The notes under the pieces: generated by a model
Database searches by the model: none
Told to the model about the DNA's origin: nothing
Seen by the model: only the letters and a program-made list of their open reading frames with translations
Made by a program: the position numbers and the translations under genes
Origin: Sphingomonas glacialis
Lineage (GTDB): Bacteria > Pseudomonadota > Alphaproteobacteria > Sphingomonadales > Sphingomonadaceae
Reading direction: 5' to 3'
Length of the DNA stretch: 64,000 nt
Assembly: GCF_006439055.1 (NCBI RefSeq)
Contig: NZ_RCZC01000002.1
Span: 1,273,979 to 1,337,978, forward strand
Shown here: piece after piece, positions 55,720 to 64,000 of the stretch
How positions within the stretch are numbered: position 1 is the stretch's first letter
Layout of the letters: each line of letters starts with the position of its first letter

Positions 55720-56694
55720 ATGAGCCGCTCCGCCCGCATCGGCCTCCTCCTCGCGACGATCGTCGGCCTCGCCGTCGCCGCCGGGACCGTCGGCACCGTC
55801 GGGCTCGGGCAAGTCCTGGCCGCAATGGGCTCGATCGGCTGGGTCGGCATGGCGACCTTCGTCCTCTGGTCGGGCGGCGTGCTGGGGCTGCTCGGCATGG
55901 CGTGGCTCGCGGTCGCGACCGACCAGCCGAGCGACCGGCTGTGGCTGTTCGTCTGGGCGCGCACCACGCGCGAGGCGGCGACCGACATCCTGCCCTTCTC
56001 GCAACTCGGCGGCCTGGTCGTCGGCGCGCGCACGCTCGCCGCGTTCGGCGTGCCGCAGCCGGTGATCTACGCCTCGATGATCGCCGACATGACGACCGAA
56101 ATGGCGGCGCAACTGATCTTCACGCTCGGCGGCGTCGCGGTGTTGCTGATGGTCCTGTCGCATGCCCCCGTGCAGCAAGGCCTCGTGCCACTCGCGCTCG
56201 GCGGGGTCGCGGCGATGATCGCGCTGATGGCGCTGTTTGTCTTCGCGCAGAAGCCGGTGCTTAAGCTCGCCGGTTCGCTCGGCGCGCGGATGCTGCCGGG
56301 ATCGGTCGCGGCGATGGCGGCGGTGCGTGACCAACTCGATGCGATCTACCGCGAGCCCCGGCGCGTCCTCGCCGCCTTCGCGTTCAACCTCGCCGCCTGG
56401 CTGGCGAGTGCGGCGGGCGCGTGGATCGCGCTCCAGTTCATGGGCTCGCACGTCCCGCTGTGGGCGGTGCTGATGATCGAGGCGCTGATCTTCACGCTGC
56501 GCAGCGTCGCCTTCGCGATCCCCGGCGCGATCGGCGTGCAGGAGGCGGCCTATGTGCTGATCGGCCCGCTCGTCGGCCTGCCGCCCGCGACCGCGCTTGC
56601 GCTGTCGCTGCTCAAGCGCGCGCGCGACGTGATCATCGCGGTGCCGGCGCTGCTCGCCTGGCAGATCGGCGAGGCGCGACGCGTCGTCTCGTGA
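55720..56694 (+). CDS. hpnL: Hopanoid-associated membrane protein HpnL (UPF0104-like)
   Basis: The 324-aa protein has about eight membrane helices. It matches the lysylphosphatidylglycerol synthase-type (UPF0104) membrane domain: ILPFSQLGGLVVGARTLAAFG, MTTEMAAQLIFTLGG, SVAFAIPGAIGVQEAAYVLIG and LLKRARDVIIAVPALLAWQ. The version within hopanoid loci is called HpnL; its function is unproven. Last gene of the cluster. Confidence 0.88.
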   Translation: MSRSARIGLLLATIVGLAVAAGTVGTVGLGQVLAAMGSIGWVGMATFVLWSGGVLGLLGMAWLAVATDQPSDRLWLFVWARTTREAATDILPFSQLGGLVVGARTLAAFGVPQPVIYASMIADMTTEMAAQLIFTLGGVAVLLMVLSHAPVQQGLVPLALGGVAAMIALMALFVFAQKPVLKLAGSLGARMLPGSVAAMAAVRDQLDAIYREPRRVLAAFAFNLAAWLASAAGAWIALQFMGSHVPLWAVLMIEALIFTLRSVAFAIPGAIGVQEAAYVLIGPLVGLPPATALALSLLKRARDVIIAVPALLAWQIGEARRVVS

Positions 56695-56756
56695 ATTGCT
56701 CGGCTTCTCGGGCAATCGTATAGCCCGAACGATCCTCCGGCCAAGGCGACAACCCG

Positions 56757-57275
56757 ATGCGTTCCCTGTTCCTGCTGTTCGCCCCCGTCCTCGTCGCCGC
56801 GCAGGCGGCACCGATGCAGCATGCGCCCGAGACCTGCCCGACCCCCGCCGCGCCGCTCCCCGCCGATCTCGCGGCGTGGAAGACCGGCCCGAGCCTCGCC
56901 GCCGCGACCGACCGCAATACGCTCGCCCGCACGCGGCTGACGGTCGGCCGCCGCACCGAGCTGATGCTCGCGCCGAGCGACACCGTTCGCTATCCCTTCA
57001 CCCCGTCCAAGCTGGGCGAGCCGACCAGCCTCGGCGGCATGGCGAGTTTTTCGATCGCGCGCGCTGGCACCTACCGCGTCCTGCTCGGCACCCCTGCGTG
57101 GATCGACGTCGTCAAGGGTCGCAAGGCCCAGACCTCGACCGCGCACGCGCACGGCGCGGCGTCCAGCGGTATCGCCAAGATGGTCGATTTCAAACTCGCG
57201 CCCGGTCGCTACACGCTCCAGATCGCGGGCAGCAAGGCCGCCGCCGCGTCGGTGCTGATCACGAATCGTCCCTGA
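56757..57275 (+). CDS. Exported protein of unknown function
   Basis: The 172-aa protein has a signal peptide (SLFLLFAPVLVAAQA) and a soluble, beta-rich body: RLTVGRRTELMLAPSDTVRY, FSIARAGTYRVLLGTPAWIDVV and LAPGRYTLQIAGSKAA. The last part resembles a small pre-peptidase-like domain. It converges on the ModE-like regulator gene with a 17-bp 3' overlap. Function unknown. Confidence 0.7.
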   Translation: MRSLFLLFAPVLVAAQAAPMQHAPETCPTPAAPLPADLAAWKTGPSLAAATDRNTLARTRLTVGRRTELMLAPSDTVRYPFTPSKLGEPTSLGGMASFSIARAGTYRVLLGTPAWIDVVKGRKAQTSTAHAHGAASSGIAKMVDFKLAPGRYTLQIAGSKAAAASVLITNRP

Positions 57276-57645
57276 CCGGCGGCAGCGGCGCAGCCCTGAG
57301 CAGCGCGTCAAGCTCGGCCATCGCACCGCTCCCGGCTGATTCGGCGAGCGCCGCCTCCAACGCGCGATACGCATCGAGCACCGCCCGCCCGGTCGGCGTG
57401 AGCGAAGCCCCCCGCCCCGCCCCGCCACCGGCGACGGTCTCGACCAGCCGCTCGACGAAACACCGGTTCATGCTGTCGACCAGCAACCAGCTACGCCGAT
57501 AGCTCATCCCCATCGCGCGCCCCGCCGCCGAGATCGACCCTTCGCGCGAGATCGCCTCGAGCAAATCGGCCTTGCCCGGCCCCATCGCCAGCTCGTCGCC
57601 GCAATAGAGCTGCGCCTTGATCTTCAGGCGGCCGATCCGGCTCAT
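57259..57645 (-). CDS. ModE-like winged-helix regulator
   Basis: Start chosen at MSRIGRLKIKAQ (57645), which overlaps the stop of a 13-codon leader ORF as ATGA; 128 aa. The ModE/LysR-type N-terminal DNA-binding block is clear: GPGKADLLEAISREGSISAAGRAMGMSYRRSW, then LVDSMNRCF and a Gly-rich wing (VAGGGAGRGASLTPTGRAVLD). There is no molybdate-binding domain, so it may not sense molybdate. Longer in-frame starts up to 57708 are possible. Confidence 0.8.
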   Translation of the reverse strand: MSRIGRLKIKAQLYCGDELAMGPGKADLLEAISREGSISAAGRAMGMSYRRSWLLVDSMNRCFVERLVETVAGGGAGRGASLTPTGRAVLDAYRALEAALAESAGSGAMAELDALLRAAPLPPVRDDS

Positions 57646-57683
57646 CGCGCCAGCCGGACGCGCGCGCGGACGCGGATCTTCAT
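57642..57683 (-). CDS. Possible 13-codon leader peptide upstream of the ModE-like gene
   Basis: The best ribosome-binding site of this locus, AGGAGG (57691-57696), lies exactly 7 bases before an ATG at 57683 that is out of frame with the regulator. It would give the peptide MKIRVRARVRLAR, whose TGA overlaps the regulator's ATG. The peptide is rich in Arg codons. This could couple translation of the regulator. It may instead be a chance ORF. Confidence 0.4.
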   Translation of the reverse strand: MKIRVRARVRLAR

Positions 57684-57755
57684 TGTCGAACCTCCTGGTG
57701 ATGGCCAACCGACCGTGCAGGCTGTCGCTTTCAAAAGCAAAGCCCGTTAAGCGCT

Positions 57756-59813
<2,058 letters not shown>

Positions 59814-59930
59814 AGCCGGCCCACCCGCCCCGACGCTGGCCCTGCGACGCAATGCCGGCGCAAGCAGCGTAAAAAGTCGTCACGCCACCAACATCACCAA
59901 CCCCGCCCGCTTTATCGGAAAGACCGCGCC

Positions 59931-60371
59931 TTATTCCCAGCGCGCCTTGAGATGCGGCGAGGCGAGAAGGCTAGGGGGGCGCGGGATGCTGGGCGGCGGA
60001 TCGAACACCCCCGCAGCCAGATATTTGATCGCGTTGACTACGCCGGCATGCGAAAACGGCTTCGCAATGACGCCATGCGCACCCGAAAAATCGGCCGGAA
60101 TTTTCGCCACGTTGGCGGTGACGAAAATGATCAGCGCGTCGGGCCAGTGGCTACGGATATAGGAGCAGACATCGAGCCCGTTCGAATTCTGCGCGAGGTG
60201 GATGTCGACGAAGGCGAGCTGCGGATTGAGCGAATCGGGCAGCGCCTCGACATCCTGCAGGCTCGCCGCGCCGGCCAGCACGTGATGCCCGCTATCCTCG
60301 ATCATCGCCTCGATATCCATCGCGAGGAGCATCTCGTCCTCGACGACCAGGACTTCCATGATGTCGCTCAT
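59931..60371 (-). CDS. Single-domain response regulator
   Basis: The ATG at 60371 overlaps the kinase stop (ATGA). The 146-aa protein is one receiver domain: acidic pocket VVEDE (Asp12), phospho-acceptor Asp56 in LAFVDIHL, Thr85 in FVTAN and Lys104 in VIAKPFS. A ~30-residue Pro-rich tail follows. It has no output domain, so it works through protein contact or phospho-relay with the LOV kinase encoded just upstream. Confidence 0.88.
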   Translation of the reverse strand: MSDIMEVLVVEDEMLLAMDIEAMIEDSGHHVLAGAASLQDVEALPDSLNPQLAFVDIHLAQNSNGLDVCSYIRSHWPDALIIFVTANVAKIPADFSGAHGVIAKPFSHAGVVNAIKYLAAGVFDPPPSIPRPPSLLASPHLKARWE

Positions 60372-61474
60372 GACGGTGCCTCGCTGCGGGGAAAGGCGAT
60401 CGTCACGCAGGTGCCCGGCCGGTTGTCGTTCCACGTCGCCTCGGCGCGCGCCTGACGCGCGAGCCGCGTGATGAGCGCAGTTCCGATGCTCTTGCTCCGC
60501 TGTGCCGACGGCATACCCGGGCCGTCGTCGCAGATCCTGATGATGCCCTGGTCGTCCTCGCGTTCGACCTTCAGACTAAGCGTCCCCGACCGCCCGTCGG
60601 CGAAGGCGTGCTTGACGGCGTTCGTGAGGATCTCGTTGAGGATCAGCCCTAGCGCCGATGCGTTCTCGGCATCGATAAACAGCGGCTGCGGCTTGATGTC
60701 GAGGACGATGTCGCTCCGTCCGCTCGAGCCGACGACATCGGACACAAGGCTCTCGGCGAAACCGCCGATGTCGAACCGCGCGATATCGGATGATTGATAC
60801 AGCTGGCGATGCACCACCGCGAGCGCATCGACGCGCTCGAGCATCGATTCGAGCTTGGCCGCGACCGACGGATCATCGATCGTCCGGACCTGTAAGCGCA
60901 GCAGCGAGCCGATCATCGTCAGGTTGTTTTTGACGCGGTGGTCGACTTCGTGGAGCAATATGGTCTTGGCCTCAAGCGCCGCGCGCAGATCGGCGGTGCG
61001 GCGTTCGACCTCGCGTTCGACCAGCAGCTTCTGGTCGTTGATGATGGTTTGCGCCTCGACCCGATCGGTCACATCGAACTGCGAGGCGAAAAAGAACCGC
61101 ACGATTCCGTCGGCGTCGCGCACCGGGGACAGATAGAGCGCGTTCCAGAAAGTCGTGCCGTCCTTGCGATAGTTGAGCAGATCGACGTCGATCGCGTGCC
61201 CGGCCTTGATCGCGTGGCGGATCGCCGTGATCTTGGCGGGGTCGGTATCGGGGCCTTGGAGGAAGCGACAGTTGCGGCCGACGATCTCCTCGCGGGCATA
61301 GCCCGTCAGCCGCTGAAACGCGACGTTGCAGAAGACGATCGGATTGTCGGGCTGCGCCGGGTCGGTGATGACCATCGGCATTCGCGTGGCGCGGACCGCG
61401 GCGGCGAACGGATCGCCCCTGCCATGGTCGTACTCGAGCGCGTCGGTAAGGTGCCAGTCGTCGCGTTGTTTCAA
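60368..61474 (-). CDS. LOV-domain histidine kinase (blue-light sensor)
   Basis: The 368-aa soluble protein has an N-terminal LOV/PAS domain with the photo-active GRNCRFLQGP motif (Cys69), NYRKDGTTFWN and a PAC end at ~140. A short coiled coil leads to a HisKA_2 domain (LLHEVDHRVKNNL, phospho-acceptor most likely His179) and an ATPase domain (ILNEILTNAVKHAF, DDGPGMP). LOV kinases form a flavin-cysteine adduct in blue light and change kinase activity. The partner is the receiver protein in the same operon. Confidence 0.93.
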   Translation of the reverse strand: MKQRDDWHLTDALEYDHGRGDPFAAAVRATRMPMVITDPAQPDNPIVFCNVAFQRLTGYAREEIVGRNCRFLQGPDTDPAKITAIRHAIKAGHAIDVDLLNYRKDGTTFWNALYLSPVRDADGIVRFFFASQFDVTDRVEAQTIINDQKLLVEREVERRTADLRAALEAKTILLHEVDHRVKNNLTMIGSLLRLQVRTIDDPSVAAKLESMLERVDALAVVHRQLYQSSDIARFDIGGFAESLVSDVVGSSGRSDIVLDIKPQPLFIDAENASALGLILNEILTNAVKHAFADGRSGTLSLKVEREDDQGIIRICDDGPGMPSAQRSKSIGTALITRLARQARAEATWNDNRPGTCVTIAFPRSEAPS

Positions 61475-61619
61475 AGCTGCCTCCGGCGTAGGCCCGGATG
61501 GCTTCGCGCCGGAATGTAACGTCAGTTAAGAAAAAGCGTTCCTGATGGCGGCACGCACAGCGGCCTCCGCGCCCGCATGCACCCAATCGGGGGCCGGGCG
61601 CGTCGCTTTCAAGCCGCTC

Positions 61620-61952
61620 TTACTTGCGGCTCTTGCGCGCAGCGTAACGCGCATCGCGCGCCGCCTTCTTGTCGATCTCGGCCTGGATCGCGGCCTGCTC
61701 GGCATCCTTGATCGCCTGTTCGGCGGCGGCGGCCTTGGCGAGCTTGTCGAGCCGAGCCTGTTCGAGCGCGGCCTTCTTCTCTTCGCGCTTCTTGGCTTCG
61801 GCGGCTTCCTTCGCTTCGCGCGCGGCGGCGCGGGCGGCGACGACGGCGGGATCGACCGGCGGCTTGGCCTTCAACTTCTCGAGGGCGCGCTGCTTGGCGT
61901 CGGCCGAGAGGGCGGCGCGGTCTTTGAAGGAAGGTTCTTTGTAGGATGCCAT
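61620..61952 (-). CDS. DUF6481-like basic helical protein
   Basis: Start chosen at MASYKEPSFKDRAAL (61952); an apparent upstream extension is only the tRNA-Ser gene read as protein. The 110-aa product is very rich in Ala, Lys and Glu and predicted to be one long helix or coiled coil (KREEKKAALEQARLDKLAKA), ending in a basic ARYAARKSRK. Similar small proteins are common in sphingomonads; function unknown. Confidence 0.75.
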   Translation of the reverse strand: MASYKEPSFKDRAALSADAKQRALEKLKAKPPVDPAVVAARAAAREAKEAAEAKKREEKKAALEQARLDKLAKAAAAEQAIKDAEQAAIQAEIDKKAARDARYAARKSRK

Positions 61953-61988
61953 GTGGCGGGCTTTAGCCTTGTCTTGCAGATAAGGAAA

Positions 61989-62078
<90 letters not shown>

Positions 62079-62225
62079 GCGAGGTCATATGATGCCGTCT
62101 GTGAGGGAGACCCACGAAGCGGCACCGGTCGGTGAGCGGGGGCCACTAACGCAGTCGGTTGGGTTGCGCAAGCGTTTGCCGCAGCATTCTCTTGTGCAGC
62201 GCGGAACAGGGCCTAAGTTATACCC

Positions 62226-62606
62226 ATGCACCGCACCCCGATTACCTCCCCGCCCTTCTCTGCCGAGATTCCGCTCGCGCCGATCAGCCATGCGCGCTTC
62301 GCCATCGGCGACGTCGTGCGTCACCGCATGTTCGATTTCCGCGGCGTGGTGTTCGATGTCGATCCGGTCTTCGCCAACAGCGACGAATGGTATGACGCGA
62401 TTCCCGAGAACATCCGGCCGCGCAAGGACCAGCCCTTCTACCATCTGCTCGCCGAGAATATGGAGTCGAGCTACGTCGCCTATGTCAGCCAGCAGAATCT
62501 GGTCCCCGACGATCTCGACGAGCCGGTCGATCATCCCGCGATCTCAGGGCTGTTTGGCGAATATGAGGACGGCAAATACCCGCTACGGCGCGAACACCGC
62601 CACTGA
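62226..62606 (+). CDS. hspQ: Heat shock protein HspQ / YccV-like
   Basis: The 126-aa protein matches HspQ: ARFAIGDVVRHRMFDFRGVVFDVDP, WYDAIPENIRPRKDQPFYHLL, SSYVAYVSQQNLVPD and GLFGEYEDGKY. HspQ in enterobacteria binds hemimethylated DNA and acts as a Lon protease enhancer. A strong terminator follows 21 bp later. It is divergent from tRNA-Ser. Confidence 0.92.
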   Translation: MHRTPITSPPFSAEIPLAPISHARFAIGDVVRHRMFDFRGVVFDVDPVFANSDEWYDAIPENIRPRKDQPFYHLLAENMESSYVAYVSQQNLVPDDLDEPVDHPAISGLFGEYEDGKYPLRREHRH

Positions 62607-62627
62607 TTCGCGCCTGCGTGTGACCTG

Positions 62628-62668
62628 AAAAAAAGGGGCGGTGGATCGTGCGATCCGCCGCCCCTTTT
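62628..62668. terminator. Bidirectional Rho-independent terminator
   Basis: A stem of about 13 G/C-rich pairs (GGGGCGGTGGATC / GATCCGCCGCCCC, one T-G pair, loop GTGC), extended by A-T pairs, with seven A on the left and four T on the right. It can stop hspQ from the left and the TonB-dependent receptor gene from the right. Confidence 0.92.
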
Positions 62669-62728
62669 CGTTCGTCGTATCGGAGCACAAGCGTCCGGGA
62701 GCATTGCTAGCCCCGGACTATGCGATCC

Positions 62729-64000
62729 TCAGTATTTGACGCGGATGCGGGCGTAGTAGAACCCGCCGTTCATGCCGAACGGTCCGCCCGAGCGCGGGTA
62801 GACCTGCCCGTCGTTCAGCCCGCCCGAAAGCGCATAGATCGGGTTGACCGCCGATGCCTGGATCTTGTCGGGGTAGGTGTTGAACAGGTTGTTCGCGCCC
62901 AAGGTCAGCGTGAAATGCTCGGCAAAAGTGTAGCTGACGTCGAGGTCGAACAAAGCCTTCCCCCCGAAGATCTGCGACGCCGGTGCCGTTGTTGCGCCGG
63001 CGGCCGGTGCGACGAGGTTGTACTCGAGCGCGTTCGACCATTCGCCGAAATAATTGGCGCGGGCATTGATCGAGAAGTCGTCGATCTGCCACCCCGCCGA
63101 CGCGGTAATGCGGTGTCGCGGGGCGAGGTTGGCGATATTGTACTGCTGCTGCAGGCTGACCAGCGGCTGTCCGGTGGTCGTCAGCTTGATGTTCTTCGCC
63201 TTCAAATTGTTGTAGCTATAGGCCAGCGTGAAGTTGATCGGCCCGCCCAGCAGCTTGGTGCGATAGTTCGCCACCGCCTCGATACCCTTTGACGAGACGT
63301 CGAAGCCGTTGGTGAAATAGTTCACCACGCCGCCGAGACCCACCGACGCCAGCGCCGGCAGCGCCGTGATGTTTGCCGGGGTCACCGTGAAGTTCTGCGA
63401 AATGCCGATGCGGTTCCTGATCTCGATGATGTAGCCGTCGACCGTCAGCGATAGCGCGCTGGTCGGTTTCAGCACGATACCCGCACCATAATTGGTCGAC
63501 CGCTCGGGCTTGAGCAGCCCCGCGCCATAGAATTGCGCGATCGCGCTCGACGTTGGATAGGTGCCGGTCTGCACCTGATTGCCGCCGAGGAAGTTCGTCG
63601 TCACCACCTGCGTGTTGTTCTGGCCTGGCGAAGGCGCGTGGAAGCCGTTGCCGACCGTTGCGCGCAGCGAGACCGCGTCGGTCACGCGGAACAGCGCGTT
63701 CGCCTTTCCGACGACGACGCCGCCGAAGGTGTTGTAGTTCTCGTACCGGCCCGCAAAGCCGACCGTCAGCGCCTTGGTGATGTCGGTTTCGGCACCGACG
63801 TAGAAGGCGTAGCTTTTCTGGGTCGACACGCCCGCAAAGTTCGGGCTGGTGCCGCCATAGCCGCTCGCGGCCGGCGACTGGGTGGCGGTGACAGGCTGGA
63901 CGGCGCCGTTGAGCAGGACCGGCGCGCCCGTCGCGTCGCGAACGACCGCGCGCTGGTATACGCCGGGCGCGATCTGGTCGTAGAGCGGCTGCGAGGCGTA
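62729..64000 (-). CDS. TonB-dependent receptor, C-terminal part (runs off the window)
   Basis: The frame is open from the right edge to the stop at 62729, giving 423 residues of a beta-barrel. Typical strands are present: LTVGFAGRYENYNTFGG, LRATVGNGFHAPSPGQNN, LKPERSTNYGAGIV, LTLGANNLFNTYPDK and the C-terminal aromatic signature ARIRVKY for outer-membrane insertion. FGG...NALFRVTD.. and the FHAPS..L motif place it in the TonB-dependent receptor family. The substrate cannot be told because the plug is outside the window. It is probably powered by the TonB-ExbBD system at 8-10 kb. Confidence 0.92.
   Translation of the reverse strand, partial: YASQPLYDQIAPGVYQRAVVRDATGAPVLLNGAVQPVTATQSPAASGYGGTSPNFAGVSTQKSYAFYVGAETDITKALTVGFAGRYENYNTFGGVVVGKANALFRVTDAVSLRATVGNGFHAPSPGQNNTQVVTTNFLGGNQVQTGTYPTSSAIAQFYGAGLLKPERSTNYGAGIVLKPTSALSLTVDGYIIEIRNRIGISQNFTVTPANITALPALASVGLGGVVNYFTNGFDVSSKGIEAVANYRTKLLGGPINFTLAYSYNNLKAKNIKLTTTGQPLVSLQQQYNIANLAPRHRITASAGWQIDDFSINARANYFGEWSNALEYNLVAPAAGATTAPASQIFGGKALFDLDVSYTFAEHFTLTLGANNLFNTYPDKIQASAVNPIYALSGGLNDGQVYPRSGGPFGMNGGFYYARIRVKY

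Noticed and set aside
55385-55723. 112-aa open frame across the family C and A palindromes
   Set aside because: It is the translation of repeated DNA (RRRGAEGG... / SLRLCASA type), no ribosome site, and overlaps two palindromes.

Overview
The window is high-GC DNA from an alphaproteobacterium, most likely a member of the Sphingomonadaceae (Sphingomonas or close kin). Pointers are an archaic (spore-coat-U type) chaperone-usher pilus locus, a tonB-exbB-exbD-exbD operon plus a TonB-dependent receptor, a LOV histidine kinase, small sphingomonad-type proteins such as the DUF6481-like one, and a nearly complete hopanoid locus. Everything looks chromosomal. I see no phage, plasmid, transposase or CRISPR genes. 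Genes are tightly packed, with many ATGA/GTGA/TTGA stop-start overlaps and frequent GTG or TTG starts.

Layout. 1-2.8 kb: end of a Pro/Thr-rich protein, an L,D-transpeptidase-like protein and a cupin/JmjC-like protein. 3.1-7.7 kb: pilus operon (SCPU subunit, chaperone, usher with a one-base frameshift, two-domain SCPU protein). 7.8-10.5 kb: tonB-exbB-exbD-exbD on the minus strand, closed by a UUCG-loop terminator. 10.7-19.5 kb: housekeeping (folB, GNAT, DUF1285, CoA-type Nudix, cca, GGDEF-EAL, parC). 19.6-21.9 kb: arylformamidase-like hydrolase and kynureninase. 22-26.3 kb: DUF4349-like lipoprotein and purC-(membrane protein)-purS-purQ. 26.4-28.4 kb: queuosine-precursor transporter, tRNA-Arg(TCT), metallo-hydrolase. 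28.5-34.7 kb: minus-strand operon DUF4129-DUF4350-MoxR-DUF58-SpoIIM-RDD.

34.9-56.7 kb is a hopanoid supercluster: DUF2141 and hpnN (+); hpnM and mlaA (-); ispH and hpnH (+); hpnA-B-C-D-E-shc-hpnG (-, overlapping operon); hpnI, hpnJ, a 69-aa ORF, hpnK, a ferritin-like di-iron protein and hpnL (+). Together these could make isoprenoid precursors (ispH), squalene (hpnC/D/E), hopene (shc), the extended side chain (hpnH/G), a glucosamine or cyclitol-ether head group (hpnI/K/J), and move lipids to the outer membrane (hpnN, hpnM, mlaA). hpnP (C-2 methylase) and hpnO are not in the window.

56.7-64 kb: a secreted protein, a ModE-like regulator, glutamine-dependent NAD+ synthetase, a LOV histidine kinase with its response regulator, a DUF6481-like protein, tRNA-Ser(CGA), hspQ, a bidirectional terminator, and the 3' part of a TonB-dependent receptor that runs off the end.

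The most unusual signal is a set of ~80-130 bp imperfect palindromes of at least three families, found only between 20 and 56 kb. Most are intergenic, but three lie inside the reading frames of hpnG, shc and hpnB. They are read through without a stop and add about 33-40 residues to each protein, much like Rickettsia palindromic elements. Other leads are an uncharacterised ferritin-like protein and a 69-aa ORF embedded in the hopanoid cluster, a 181-bp tandem duplication of a palindrome unit, and a 27-bp perfect inverted repeat.
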